A DNA stretch of 51,105 bases, from NCBI RefSeq assembly GCF_001661595.2, contig NZ_LYPF02000008.1:1-51105 (forward strand), written 5' to 3'. The DNA is from Crocinitomix algicola (lineage in GTDB: Bacteria > Bacteroidota > Bacteroidia > Flavobacteriales_D > Crocinitomicaceae). The notes beneath the pieces were generated by a model, which searched no databases, was not told the DNA's origin, and was given only the letters and a program-made list of their open reading frames with translations. The number at the start of each line of letters is the position of its first letter. Positions within the stretch are counted from its first letter, which is position 1. Positions 1-8,544 of this stretch are shown piece by piece. Position numbers and translations under genes: made by a program.

Positions 1-1
1 C

Positions 2-733
2 CCTGCAACTGCTTCAGTTGAAGTCTCTGTTGTTGGATTACCTGACGTAACCGCAAGTGCTGATAACGATGCTATTTGCTTAGGTCAACCGGTAACTTTA
101 ACTGGTGGCGGAGCAAGTGAGTATGAATGGTCTCCTGCTTCGATTACTAACGGAACTCCATTTGTACCTGAAACAGCTGGATCATATACTTATACTGTAA
201 TTGGTAAAGACAGCTTTGGCTGTACGAACGAAGCTACTATCACCATCACGGTAGCTGAACCAATGTCATTGACTTTTGAAAACACTTTACCAACCGACGG
301 AACAGATGGTGAAATTGACTTAACTGTTCATGACGGTGTCGCTCCATTCACTTTCGATTGGGACAATGATGGACTAGGTGATATGGATGATGACGAAGAT
401 CTTATTGGTGTTGGACCTGGCGCATACACTGTTATTGTTACAGGTGCATCGGGTTGTACAGAAGAGATGATCATTTTCCTTGATTCTCAATTAAGTATTG
501 ATGATTTAAATGAAAATATTGCAATCTATCCTAATCCTACTACAGAAAATGTAACAATTGAAATGGAAGGTCAATTTAACTACACCCTTCAAACCATTCA
601 GGGAGCAACACTTTTAACTGGTGTTGGTAACCAAATTGAAACAATTTCTTTAGAAAATTATGAAAGCGGAACCTACCTAATTTCGATTCAAGTTGAAAAT
701 CAACTATCAACATTGAAAATTATTAAACAGTAG
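2..733 (+). CDS. T9SS-sorted adhesin-like protein, C-terminal part (5' cut by window)
   Basis: The frame is open from the first bases of the window, so the N-terminus lies outside; the internal ATG at 263 is not a credible start. Seen: an Ig-like module (about 2-260) with the ICLGQPVTLTGGGA pattern and a closing Gly-Cys pair, then a SprB-type repeat (about 263-480; GEIDL, PFTFDWDNDG, GAYTVIVTGASGC), then a type A T9SS sorting domain (about 520-730) with YPNPT and the ending LSTLKIIKQ. Proteins of this build in Bacteroidota are exported by the Sec and type IX systems and anchored or released at the surface, often as gliding or attachment adhesins. The exact role cannot be told from the tail. 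A strong terminator follows 30 bases after the stop. Confidence 0.85.
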   Translation, partial: PATASVEVSVVGLPDVTASADNDAICLGQPVTLTGGGASEYEWSPASITNGTPFVPETAGSYTYTVIGKDSFGCTNEATITITVAEPMSLTFENTLPTDGTDGEIDLTVHDGVAPFTFDWDNDGLGDMDDDEDLIGVGPGAYTVIVTGASGCTEEMIIFLDSQLSIDDLNENIAIYPNPTTENVTIEMEGQFNYTLQTIQGATLLTGVGNQIETISLENYESGTYLISIQVENQLSTLKIIKQ

Positions 734-763
734 GTTTATTAAGCATTAACGCTAAAAAAAACG

Positions 764-792
764 AAAAGCACGGTCCTCTTGGCCGTGCTTTT
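764..792. terminator. Bidirectional intrinsic terminator
   Basis: Perfect 10-bp stem (764-773 with 783-792, AAAAGCACGG/CCGTGCTTTT) and a 9-base loop, with A- and T-runs on the two sides. It sits between the convergent adhesin-like gene and the M42 peptidase gene and can serve both. Confidence 0.85.
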
Positions 793-813
793 TTATTCTA
801 AATGTTGTAAAAT

Positions 814-1860
814 CTATTTAAAATCCCAATCATATTGATCCAAATTCAAAAGACTAGCAGTTAATAAATCTATTGAACCTTTAATATCATCTTTATTCGC
901 CATTTCTATAACTTGGTGAAGATGACGTGTCGGAATTGAAATCGCCCCTGCAATAGAACCTCCAGCTGTCATTCGTTGAATTCCTGCAGTATCTGTGCCT
1001 CCCGCAGTCAAAATCTCTGGCTGCCATTTTATATTATGCTTATTAGCTATTTCTTTCATGTATGCAACCATACGGTAATCACAAATGGTCATGGCATCCA
1101 TAACTTTTATTGCTGTTCCCTCTCCTAACCTTGTTATCTTTTCATGTTCCGCAGCTCCGGGTAAATCAAAAGCGATTGTCGTATCTAAACCAAATCCAAA
1201 ATCCGGATTTACTTTTAATGTCGAAACATTTGCTCCTCGAATTCCCACTTCCTCCTGTACGGTAAAAACACCATAAACATCATAAGGAACTTCTTTGTCT
1301 TTTAAGTTTCTCAACGTCTCAATTAGTATGAAAACAGCCAAACGATTATCTAACGACTTAGAGTTCACACAATTCCCCATTTCGATAAACTCTCGCTCCC
1401 GTGTTATTGAATCACCAACTTCTATCAACGCATCAACTTCATTTTTAGATAATCCTGTATCAATAAAATAATCAGTAATTTTTGGATTTTTATTACGTTC
1501 TTCAGGTGTCATAACATGTATCGGTTTAGAAGCCATAACTCCAACAACCTCTTCCTTACCGTGAATTATAACGCGTTGTGCTGTTAATGTTTTAGGGTCA
1601 AAACCTCCCAAGGTATGAAAACGAATAAATCCTTTATCATCAATATGCGTAACAATAAAACCAATTTCATCCATGTGTGCACCGACCATAGCTGACTTCC
1701 GCTGTTTACCACGCTTAATTGCGTAAACATTTCCCATATTATCAACCTCTATCTCATCTACGAGTGGAGTCACCTCATTTACAACTAACTCTCTAACTTT
1801 TTGTTCGAAACCCGGCGCACCAGGTGTTTTACAAACTTTTGCTAATAATTCTAAATTCAT
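814..1860 (-). CDS. M42 family metallopeptidase (aminopeptidase/endoglucanase-annotated family)
   Basis: A 348-residue protein of usual length for M42 (FrvX/PepA/TET-like) dinuclear metal aminopeptidases, cytosolic enzymes that trim peptides and usually form large tetrahedral assemblies. Visible metal and catalytic residues: His62 in GAHMDEIGF, Asp171 in KSLDNRLAV, the Glu203-Glu204 pair in TVQEEVGIRGA, Asp226 in GLDTTIAFD and His315 in SIPTRHLHQ. The GGTDTA segment near 287-292 is also typical. The start ATG directly abuts the stop codon of the small membrane-protein gene upstream, so the two are probably cotranscribed. Substrate specificity (acidic, general or deblocking) cannot be read from the sequence. 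The annotation as cellulase seen for some relatives is unlikely to be correct. Confidence 0.93.
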   Translation of the reverse strand: MNLELLAKVCKTPGAPGFEQKVRELVVNEVTPLVDEIEVDNMGNVYAIKRGKQRKSAMVGAHMDEIGFIVTHIDDKGFIRFHTLGGFDPKTLTAQRVIIHGKEEVVGVMASKPIHVMTPEERNKNPKITDYFIDTGLSKNEVDALIEVGDSITREREFIEMGNCVNSKSLDNRLAVFILIETLRNLKDKEVPYDVYGVFTVQEEVGIRGANVSTLKVNPDFGFGLDTTIAFDLPGAAEHEKITRLGEGTAIKVMDAMTICDYRMVAYMKEIANKHNIKWQPEILTAGGTDTAGIQRMTAGGSIAGAISIPTRHLHQVIEMANKDDIKGSIDLLTASLLNLDQYDWDFK

Positions 1861-2169
1861 TTATTTATTCTTTGTGTCCTTTAACAAGTTTAAACGAAAT
1901 CCTATCATGATTGGAATACCCACCAATATAATAATAAGTAACAACCAGCCTTTCCATGTTGGTGTTACATTCACAAGATGTTTAATAGAAACGACCGTAG
2001 GCAAATCACGAGCATTAAAAAAGCCTGCCAACGAAATATCATTTACATATGACGTTCCAACCTCCACAATCTTGGCCTCAAAAATTGCGGCTGGATACAA
2101 ATAAAAAAAAGTACAAAACACCGCTATTGTCACTAATGAATACAAGGACACTCGTAAATTCTTATTCAT
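1861..2169 (-). CDS. Small membrane protein of unknown function
   Basis: The frame could start at 2247, but the extra 26 residues run through the terminator hairpin at 2203-2230, so I take the ATG at 2169 (MNKNLRVSLYS), giving 102 residues. It has two hydrophobic helices: about residues 10-27 (VTIAVFCTFFYLYPAAIF) and about 75-92 (WLLLIIILVGIPIMIGF). The stretch between would be extracytoplasmic if the N-terminus is inside. It ends exactly where the M42 gene begins (no gap), pointing to translational coupling. I do not recognise the family and propose no function. Confidence 0.65.
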   Translation of the reverse strand: MNKNLRVSLYSLVTIAVFCTFFYLYPAAIFEAKIVEVGTSYVNDISLAGFFNARDLPTVVSIKHLVNVTPTWKGWLLLIIILVGIPIMIGFRLNLLKDTKNK

Positions 2170-2202
2170 AAAATATTTCTTTATTAATTTTAAAGTTAAG
2201 CA

Positions 2203-2230
2203 TAAAAAAACCGAATCTAACACTTCGGTT
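2203..2230 (-). terminator. Intrinsic terminator of the bacilliredoxin gene
   Basis: Read on the - strand: a 7-bp stem AACCGAA/TTCGGTT (2224-2230 with 2209-2215) with an 8-base loop, followed by a run of seven T. It lies 30 bases after the stop of the bacilliredoxin gene. An additional TTCGGTT copy at 2234-2240 could form an alternative pairing. Confidence 0.75.
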
Positions 2231-2259
2231 AAATTCGGTTTAAACACTTTTTTTAGGGA

Positions 2260-2670
2260 CTAGCAATACTCGTCAAAAGCCATCGCTAAATTTTCCGCAA
2301 TCATTTCAGCTGAACGCCCTTCAATATGATGTCTTTCAATAAAATGAACCAAAGTACCATTCTTAAACAATGCGATAGATGGTGAAGAAGGAGGATAAGG
2401 CAAGGTATATTTTCTTGCTTGAGAGACCGCATCACCGTCTACCCCTGCAAAGACAGTTACCATATTATCTGGCAATTTATTATGTTTGGTAGACAAAATC
2501 ACTCCAGGTCTCATTGTACCTGCCGCACATCCACAAACTGAATTAATCACACATAATACAGTACCATCCTGATTAATCGCTGCATCTACTTCTTCTGGTG
2601 TTTCAAGACTTTTGAAACCACTTTCTACCAACTGATTTTTCATTGGTGTTGTTAACTCTGCTGGATACAT
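2260..2670 (-). CDS. BrxA/BrxB family bacilliredoxin
   Basis: A 136-residue protein with the hallmark CGC motif at Cys46-Gly-Cys48 inside NSVCGCAAGTMRPG, the signature of the YphP/YqiW (BrxA/BrxB) thioredoxin-fold family. In Firmicutes these proteins remove bacillithiol from S-bacillithiolated proteins after oxidative stress, the first Cys being the attacking thiol. The later segments FAGVDGDAVSQAR, PPSSPSIALFKNG and HFIERHHIEGR are also conserved in the family. The gene stands alone with its own terminator. Its presence suggests that the host makes bacillithiol or a similar thiol, but the bsh biosynthesis genes are not in this window, so that is inference. Confidence 0.9.
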   Translation of the reverse strand: MYPAELTTPMKNQLVESGFKSLETPEEVDAAINQDGTVLCVINSVCGCAAGTMRPGVILSTKHNKLPDNMVTVFAGVDGDAVSQARKYTLPYPPSSPSIALFKNGTLVHFIERHHIEGRSAEMIAENLAMAFDEYC

Positions 2671-2781
2671 ATCCTATTTCTTTTTATAATTAGTAAAACT
2701 TATCATTCATTGCCCAAATAAGTGTGACAACATTTAATGATACAAAATTGCACATTATTTAGCGAACAATAAGAATTGAAG

Positions 2782-3819
2782 TTAAGAATTATTGGAAATA
2801 TATTTGTGTGAATAACGCCTTATATTCACTTCATCATCCAATATACCTCCCTCAAAAACAAAGTCTAAGAACTGTTTACCATAATATGGAGCAATCATTA
2901 CACCTTTAGTACCTAACCCGTTAAATACATAAACATTTTTATGTTTTGGGTGCATTCCTACCAGTGGTCTCCTATCCGCCACAGTTGGTCGAATACCAGC
3001 TTGATGATCAACAATTTCAAAATCAAAATTTGCAAACATTTTTAATCGGCTCAACAAATCATCTTTTCCTTCTTTTGTTGGTATAGGTTGATTCAGTTCC
3101 CAATTGTACGTAGAACCTATTTTATACAAGTTATCACCTATCGGCAGAATAAAAAGGTTTTTATTAACGGTCTCCATACAACTATAATTAAACGACCTAA
3201 TTATCAACACCTCTCCATGAGTTGGCTTCATAGGTAAATAATTAAAAAAAGGATTAGACCCAATTTCCGCACCCTCGCAAAAGAAATACAATTCCTCTTC
3301 GTTCAAGTTGGCATACGAAAATTTGTCTTCTATAAATTTGACGCCCTTATTTATAAAAAAACGTTTGGAAGCGTCTAGGAACAAGCCCGTTTTTAAATTT
3401 CCAAAAGTCTTTACTTTCCCAAAACCATTTGGAGCATAAATTTTTTCCATTGTCGTGGAATTTTCGTGCCCCATATAACTTTTAAAGTCAGGGTCATTAA
3501 CTTTTACCGCCCAATCATTCTCCTCTTCTACATCACGTAAAACCCTAAGAATATTTTTATACGACAATAGTTCGACTTCGAGTTCCCGTTGAATTTTTTC
3601 ATAAAAATCACCTGCAAAAGGCATTAATTTATCCACATTCCAACTCTTTGTAAGTCTTTTAAAAATAATTGGATTAACAAGTCCGGCTGCGACTCGAGTA
3701 CAATGGTTAGAACCCGAATCAAAAACGCGAAAAGAACGACCTTTAAAATAGGCTGTCCATGCTAGAACCGCACCTGCCAAACCCCAACCAACAATGACAT
3801 TTTCATCCTTTTTTTGCAT
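2782..3819 (-). CDS. FAD-dependent oxidoreductase, DAO (D-amino-acid oxidase/ThiO-like) family
   Basis: A 345-residue cytosolic protein. The N-terminal dinucleotide-binding motif is Gly11-Trp-Gly13-Leu-Ala-Gly16 in NVIVGWGLAGAVLAW, followed by the VFDSGS strand and an AAGLVNP segment typical of the DAO fold. The C-terminal part has the FAD-closing motifs HQAGIRPTVADRRPLVG and VYVFNGLGTKGVMIAPY, also seen in MnmC, glycine oxidase and related enzymes. The substrate is unknown. The start lies 9 bases after the stop of comF, so the two form an operon. There is no tRNA-modification methyltransferase domain fused, so it is not a full MnmC. Confidence 0.85.
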   Translation of the reverse strand: MQKKDENVIVGWGLAGAVLAWTAYFKGRSFRVFDSGSNHCTRVAAGLVNPIIFKRLTKSWNVDKLMPFAGDFYEKIQRELEVELLSYKNILRVLRDVEEENDWAVKVNDPDFKSYMGHENSTTMEKIYAPNGFGKVKTFGNLKTGLFLDASKRFFINKGVKFIEDKFSYANLNEEELYFFCEGAEIGSNPFFNYLPMKPTHGEVLIIRSFNYSCMETVNKNLFILPIGDNLYKIGSTYNWELNQPIPTKEGKDDLLSRLKMFANFDFEIVDHQAGIRPTVADRRPLVGMHPKHKNVYVFNGLGTKGVMIAPYYGKQFLDFVFEGGILDDEVNIRRYSHKYISNNS

Positions 3820-3828
3820 CTTTCTTTT

Positions 3829-4530
3829 TTAAATTCGAGCTGCTAAGGTAGCAATACTAACTGTGCAATTTTCAATTCGATTAAATTCCTGCACACAAGC
3901 TTCTAGGGTTGCACCGGTAGTCATGACGTCGTCAACAAGTAAAATATGTACCCCTTCTAATGTTGATTTGGGTGTTTTGAGCTCAAATATTTTGCGAACA
4001 TTATTCCAACGATCATACTTAGAAAATTTGGTTTGACTCGGGTTGTACACAATTCGATCCATAATATTTTCATCAACAGGAACATTCAGCCCATCACTAA
4101 TACCTTTAGCAATAACAGAACTTTGGTTAAACCCTCTTTCTTTCAATTTTTTTGGATGTAAAGGAACAGGCACAATTTTATCAAATCGCTCATTTTGCAT
4201 GAGTTCATTCGCCAATATACGACCAAAAAAATAACCTAATTTTCGCTTCTTTTTATACTTTAACTGATGAAGAACCTGTTGTGATTGATTTCCTTTTTGA
4301 TAATCCAGCAAACTATAAACATGCTCCACCTGAACCCTCCCCCAAAATAATCGATTAAGTTTATCCATGTTCAAATTGTTCCCATTCAAATAAGGCAAAT
4401 CATAGAGACAATTCAAGCAGACATGATTTTCTTGACTATTTAGACTTGCATCACATAAATTGCAATAATTTGGATAGAAAACATTAAAAAAAGACCGGGT
4501 GTAAAACCCTATTCTATCCCCCATTCTCAT
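3829..4530 (-). CDS. comF: ComF family phosphoribosyltransferase-like protein
   Basis: A 233-residue protein with an N-terminal zinc-ribbon-like set of four cysteines (Cys23, Cys26, Cys38, Cys41) and a C-terminal type I phosphoribosyltransferase fold. The PRPP-loop motif is LLVDDVMTTGAT (Asp200-Asp201, Thr204-Thr208), preceded by the family segment VPVPLHPKKLKERGFNQS. ComF proteins are linked to uptake of single-stranded DNA during natural transformation in several bacteria; the biochemical reaction is not well defined. It is the first gene of a pair with the DAO-family flavoprotein. An alternative start at the third residue is possible and would change little. Confidence 0.9.
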   Translation of the reverse strand: MRMGDRIGFYTRSFFNVFYPNYCNLCDASLNSQENHVCLNCLYDLPYLNGNNLNMDKLNRLFWGRVQVEHVYSLLDYQKGNQSQQVLHQLKYKKKRKLGYFFGRILANELMQNERFDKIVPVPLHPKKLKERGFNQSSVIAKGISDGLNVPVDENIMDRIVYNPSQTKFSKYDRWNNVRKIFELKTPKSTLEGVHILLVDDVMTTGATLEACVQEFNRIENCTVSIATLAARI

Positions 4531-4675
4531 ATATCGATTTTTTTAGTTTTAGGTACACTAAATTTACAAAAGTTTTTTAACAATACCACGTTTATAATTA
4601 AGACCTATTTTACCTTGATTCATACCTCCAAATAATCGTAAATTGTAAGTCCAGTTTGGGAGGAATTTTTAACAA

Positions 4676-4715
4676 AAAAACGAATTAACAAGTTGTTAAT
4701 AGATTGTTCGTTTTT
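4676..4715. repeat. Nested palindrome upstream of nrdB
   Basis: Outer arms AAAAACGAA (4676-4684) and TTCGTTTTT (4707-4715) are perfect 9-bp complements. Directly inside lies a perfect 17-base palindrome, ATTAACAA-G-TTGTTAAT (4684-4700). It could be a cruciform, a protein-binding operator, or in RNA a hairpin followed by T-residues (+ strand), but no + strand gene precedes it, so a simple gene-end terminator is unlikely. Confidence 0.7.
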
Positions 4716-4761
4716 CGTTAATTTGATGTTAATTTGAAAAAGAGCAAATAAAATATTTTAT

Positions 4762-4820
4762 TTTTCAACAACTTGTTTTCCAATGTTTTAAAAACGGTAA
4801 CAAGAGAAGATTGTTGAAAA
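4762..4820. repeat. 10-bp inverted repeat TTTTCAACAA / TTGTTGAAAA
   Basis: Perfect arms at 4762-4771 and 4811-4820 separated by 39 bases. The left arm overlaps the small palindrome AACAA-C-TTGTT (4767-4777). It repeats the same half-site word as the nested palindrome 70 bases upstream, suggesting several sites for one DNA-binding protein (inference). Confidence 0.5.
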
Positions 4821-4848
4821 CTAGCGTGTCGTTGTGAATTATTTATAA

Positions 4849-4896
4849 TTGATACTTCGATAAAAAATCGCAACTTTGGTATCTCAATTCGCAACT
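4849..4896 (+). promoter_or_regulatory. Candidate nrdB promoter with two TCGCAACT direct repeats
   Basis: TTG (4849-4851), a 19-base spacer and CAACTTTG (4871-4878) fit the Bacteroidota TTG/TAnnTTTG pattern with one mismatch; transcription would begin near 4885 and leave a leader of about 130 bases. The 8-mer TCGCAACT occurs at 4868-4875, overlapping the -7 element, and again at 4889-4896, exactly 21 bases (about two helix turns) downstream, which would suit an operator. A short inverted repeat CGAT-AAAAA-ATCG (4858-4870) fills the spacer. Confidence 0.4.
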
Positions 4897-5014
4897 ATAA
4901 ATAGCCCCTCAAATTTGGATATAGAACACCTAGTGTGAGTTGATTTTTTACAGCCAAAAAATTCGGTTTGGATTGTAAAAAAGCGAAAGAAATAACGAAT
5001 TAAAATCAGTAAGA

Positions 5015-5992
5015 ATGGCAGCAGCAGTTGAACCAATTTTAGAAAAAAATAATGAGCGTTTCGTTCTCTTCCCGATTGAACACAATGATATTTGGCAATT
5101 TTACAAAAAGGCTGAAGCGAGTTTTTGGACAGCAGAAGAAATTGACTTATCGCAGGACTTAATTGACTGGAATGAGAAGTTAAATGATGATGAGCGTCAC
5201 TTTATCAAGCACGTACTTGCCTTTTTTGCTGCTTCCGATGGAATAGTTAACGAAAATTTGGCCGAAAACTTTCTTTCAGAAGTACAGTACACTGAGGCAA
5301 AATTTTTCTATGGATTTCAAATAGCAATTGAAAATATACATTCTGAAACATACTCATTATTGATAGATACCTATATCAAAGACAGTAAAGAAAAATCTTA
5401 CCTATTTAATGCAATCGAAACCATTCCATGTGTAAAAAAGAAGGCTGATTGGGCCTTGCGATGGATAGAGGAAGGGTCTTATGCCGAGCGATTAATTGCG
5501 TTTGCAGCTGTAGAAGGTATTTTCTTTTCAGGTTCATTTTGCTCAATTTTCTGGTTAAAGAAAAGAGGACTTATGCCTGGATTAAGTTTCTCAAACGAGC
5601 TCATCTCTAGAGATGAAGGCTTGCATTGTGATTTTGCATGCCTACTCTACAATAATCACTTAGTAAATAAATTATCCAAAGAGACCATTACTAAAATTAT
5701 TACTGACGCAGTAGAAATCGAAAAAGAATTTGTAACGGATGCTATTCCTGTAAAGTTAATTGGTATGAATGCTGACTTAATGCAGCAATATATTGAGTTT
5801 GTCGCTGATCGTTTATTAGGAGAGCTTAATTGCGAACCAGTTTATAAATCCAGTAATCCATTCGACTTCATGGATATGATCAGCATTCAAGGTAAAACTA
5901 ACTTTTTTGAAAAACGCGTAGCAGAGTATCAAAAAGCGGGAGTTTTAAACAGTGGAGAAAACCAATCTTTTTCATTAGACGAAGATTTCTAG
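5015..5992 (+). CDS. nrdB: Class Ia ribonucleoside-diphosphate reductase, beta subunit (R2)
   Basis: A 325-residue R2 protein that holds the di-iron/tyrosyl radical cofactor and passes the radical to NrdA for reduction of ribonucleotides to deoxyribonucleotides. All six expected metal ligands are visible: Asp44 (EEIDLS), Glu106 and His109 (IENIHSETY), Glu167 (AAVEGIFF), Glu201 and His204 ([10 protein letters not shown]). The radical tyrosine is Tyr113 in HSETYS, so it is a tyrosyl (class Ia-like) rather than a Phe-substituted form. A DEDF tail fits the C-terminal peptide that docks on R1. It precedes nrdA by 85 bases; that gap holds a short ACCTTT/AAAGGT hairpin (6026-6047). Confidence 0.97.
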   Translation: MAAAVEPILEKNNERFVLFPIEHNDIWQFYKKAEASFWTAEEIDLSQDLIDWNEKLNDDERHFIKHVLAFFAASDGIVNENLAENFLSEVQYTEAKFFYGFQIAIENIHSETYSLLIDTYIKDSKEKSYLFNAIETIPCVKKKADWALRWIEEGSYAERLIAFAAVEGIFFSGSFCSIFWLKKRGLMPGLSFSNELISRDEGLHCDFACLLYNNHLVNKLSKETITKIITDAVEIEKEFVTDAIPVKLIGMNADLMQQYIEFVADRLLGELNCEPVYKSSNPFDFMDMISIQGKTNFFEKRVAEYQKAGVLNSGENQSFSLDEDF

Positions 5993-6077
5993 ATAATTTT
6001 TATTAAAAACCCTATTGTGTTTATGACCTTTTACATTATTGAAAGGTTGAGATCACATTAAAAACCAAGGACGCCTT

Positions 6078-8447
6078 ATGTATGTAATTAAAAGAGACGG
6101 AAGAAAAGAGCCAGTTAAATTTGATAAAATAACGGCTCGTGTAAAGAAATTATGTTACGGACTTAGCCCTATTGTTCAGCCTGAGTTAGTAGCTATGAAA
6201 GTAATTGAAGGCCTATATGATGGCGTAAGCACCTATGAATTAGACAATTTAGCAGCCGAAGTATCGGCATCAAAAACCATTGAGCATCCCGATTACGCAT
6301 TGTTAGCGTCTCGAATCTCCGTGTCCAATCTGCATAAAAACACGAAAAAATCTTTTTCGGATACGATAGAAGATTTATACAAATATGTCGATCCAATTAC
6401 AGGTGAAAGCGCTTCATTAATTGCAGAAGATGTTTACGAAATCGTTCAGGACAATGCTGAATATTTCGATTCGCACATTATTTACGACCGTGATTTTAAG
6501 TATGATTTTTTTGGGTTTAAAACATTAGAAAGAGCTTATCTTTTAAAAATTAACAATAAAATTGTTGAGCGTCCACAACATATGTTAATGAGAGTCTCGG
6601 TTGGTATTCACAAAGGAGATATTGAGTCTGCGGTTAAAACGTATAACGCGATGTCTGAAGGTTGGTTTACACATGCAACTCCTACCCTATTTAATGCTGG
6701 AACACCAAAACCTCAAATGTCCTCTTGTTTCTTACTGCAAATGAAAGAAGACAGTATTGAGGGGATTTACGACACTTTAAAACAATGCGCTCGTATTTCT
6801 CAATCAGCAGGTGGTATAGGGTTATCGATTCATGACATCCGTGCGAAAGGATCATATATTAAAGGAACTAATGGAACGTCAAATGGAATTGTTCCAATGT
6901 TAAGAGTATTTAATGACACCGCGAGATATGTCGACCAAGGAGGAGGAAAACGAAAAGGATCATTTGCTATTTATATTGAACCTTGGCACGCGGACATCAT
7001 TGATTTCCTAGATTTAAAAAAGAATCACGGTAAAGAAGAACAACGTGCTAGAGATTTATTCTATGCTATGTGGGTTCCTGACTTGTTCATGAAACGAGTA
7101 GAAGCAAACGGAGAATGGACCTTAATGTGTCCTAATGAATGTCCGGGGCTATCTGATACTTACGGCGAGGAATTTGAGAAATTATATACTAAATACGAAA
7201 CTGAGGGCCGAGGAAGAAAAACGGTTAAAGCACAGGATATTTGGTTTAAGATTTTAGAATCACAAATTGAAACCGGGACACCTTATATGGTATACAAAGA
7301 TGCTGCAAACTTAAAATCTAATCAAAAGAATTTAGGCACCATTAAGTCATCAAATCTTTGTACTGAAATACTCGAGTACACCGCTCCAGACGAAGTTGCA
7401 GTTTGCAACCTTGGCTCAATAGCCTTACCTAAATTTGTTAACGCAGAAAACAAAACTTTTGATCATGACAAGTTATTCGAAATGGCTTATCATTTAACTA
7501 TCAACCTTAACAAAGTAATTGATCAAAACTATTATCCAGTTGAAGAGGCGCGTAACTCTAATATGAGACATCGACCTATTGGCATTGGTGTACAAGGTTT
7601 AGCCGATGCGTATATCTTGATGCGATACCCTTTTGATTCGGAAGAGGCACGTCAATTGAACAAAGAAATTTTTGAAACTATCTATTATGCTGCTGTAACA
7701 GCGTCAAAAGACACCGCGATAAAGGATGGACCTTATCCAACAATTGAAGGCTCACCAATCTCTAAAGGAGAATTCCAATTTGATATGTGGGGAGTTACAC
7801 CATCTAACCGTTGGGAATGGGACATATTAAGAGAAGAGGTGAAACAACACGGTGTTAGAAACTCACTACTTTTAGCGCCAATGCCTACTGCTTCAACTGC
7901 ACAAATACTAGGTAATAACGAATGTTTTGAACCCTATACGTCAAACATATATACGAGACGTGTTTTGTCAGGCGAATTCATCATCGTAAACAAACACTTA
8001 TTGAAGGATCTTGTAAAACTAAATTTGTGGGATTCAACGATGAAAAATAAATTGATGGCTTCTAATGGCTCAATTCAAAATATTGATGAAATTCCACAAG
8101 ACATCAAAGACCTATATAAAACAGCTTGGGAAATCTCTCAGAAAGTACTGATCAATCAAGCCGCTGATCGTGGGGCATATATCTGTCAATCTCAATCACT
8201 GAATTTGTTTATGGAAAATGCAAATTTTGCAAAATTAACTTCAATGCATTTTTATGGATGGAAGGCTGGTTTGAAAACAGGTATGTATTACCTTCGAACA
8301 AAAGCAGCTACAGACGCTATCAAATTTACACTTGATAAAAATGCGGCAAGTGCTCCAAAAATAATTGCGAAAACAGAAGAAGAGCGCATGGAAGAAATAG
8401 CCTGCTCGCTAGATGATCCAGACAACTGCGAAATGTGTTCTGGTTAA
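6078..8447 (+). CDS. nrdA: Class Ia ribonucleoside-diphosphate reductase, alpha subunit (R1)
   Basis: A 789-residue catalytic subunit. Residues 1-90 form an ATP-cone ([18 protein letters not shown]), the allosteric on/off domain. Active-site signatures follow in order: the redox Cys in [10 protein letters not shown], the Asn-Cys-Glu set in SSNLCTEI, the second redox Cys in [11 protein letters not shown], and the radical-path tyrosine pair in [10 protein letters not shown]. The C-terminal redox pair, reloaded by thioredoxin or glutaredoxin, is Cys784 and Cys787 in NCEMCSG. It lies just after nrdB and is followed by a strong terminator. The order beta-alpha, rather than alpha-beta as in enteric bacteria, is common in this phylum. 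Confidence 0.97.
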   Translation: MYVIKRDGRKEPVKFDKITARVKKLCYGLSPIVQPELVAMKVIEGLYDGVSTYELDNLAAEVSASKTIEHPDYALLASRISVSNLHKNTKKSFSDTIEDLYKYVDPITGESASLIAEDVYEIVQDNAEYFDSHIIYDRDFKYDFFGFKTLERAYLLKINNKIVERPQHMLMRVSVGIHKGDIESAVKTYNAMSEGWFTHATPTLFNAGTPKPQMSSCFLLQMKEDSIEGIYDTLKQCARISQSAGGIGLSIHDIRAKGSYIKGTNGTSNGIVPMLRVFNDTARYVDQGGGKRKGSFAIYIEPWHADIIDFLDLKKNHGKEEQRARDLFYAMWVPDLFMKRVEANGEWTLMCPNECPGLSDTYGEEFEKLYTKYETEGRGRKTVKAQDIWFKILESQIETGTPYMVYKDAANLKSNQKNLGTIKSSNLCTEILEYTAPDEVAVCNLGSIALPKFVNAENKTFDHDKLFEMAYHLTINLNKVIDQNYYPVEEARNSNMRHRPIGIGVQGLADAYILMRYPFDSEEARQLNKEIFETIYYAAVTASKDTAIKDGPYPTIEGSPISKGEFQFDMWGVTPSNRWEWDILREEVKQHGVRNSLLLAPMPTASTAQILGNNECFEPYTSNIYTRRVLSGEFIIVNKHLLKDLVKLNLWDSTMKNKLMASNGSIQNIDEIPQDIKDLYKTAWEISQKVLINQAADRGAYICQSQSLNLFMENANFAKLTSMHFYGWKAGLKTGMYYLRTKAATDAIKFTLDKNAASAPKIIAKTEEERMEEIACSLDDPDNCEMCSG

Positions 8448-8467
8448 TCTCACAGACATACTCAATG

Positions 8468-8504
8468 AAAAAGCCCGTTCGAAACAATTGAACGGGCTTT
8501 TTTT
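8468..8504. terminator. Bidirectional intrinsic terminator after nrdA
   Basis: Perfect 13-bp stem (8468-8480 with 8490-8502, core GCCCGTTC/GAACGGGC) with a 9-base loop and T-run. It serves nrdA on the + strand and, through its A-run, can end the convergent M56 gene on the - strand. Confidence 0.9.
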
Positions 8505-8544
8505 AAAACTTTAAAAGACTTAGCGTAATAATTGGTTTCTTACA

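Larger units (their letters stand above)
4531..5014. other. 484-base intergenic region between divergent comF and nrdB
   Basis: The only gap above 300 bases in the window. No ORF of note in either strand. It is AT-rich and full of AACAA/TTGTT words: a nested palindrome (4676-4715), a second short palindrome (AACAA-C-TTGTT, 4767-4777), a 10-bp inverted repeat (4762-4771 with 4811-4820), two TCGCAACT direct repeats 21 bases apart (4868, 4889) and a promoter-like TTG-N19-CAACTTTG element (4849-4878). No NrdR box of the usual ACAC-TATATA-GTGT kind is seen. These elements are listed separately. Confidence 0.8.

Noticed and set aside
4921-4945. Possible NrdR box (ACAC-CTA-GTGT at 4927-4937)
   Set aside because: The half-sites are only three bases apart instead of the usual eight, and there is no second box, so it does not fit the NrdR pattern.
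6026-6047. ACCTTT/AAAGGT hairpin between nrdB and nrdA as a terminator
   Set aside because: Six pairs with a ten-base loop and no T-run; it may act in RNA stability but is not a terminator.
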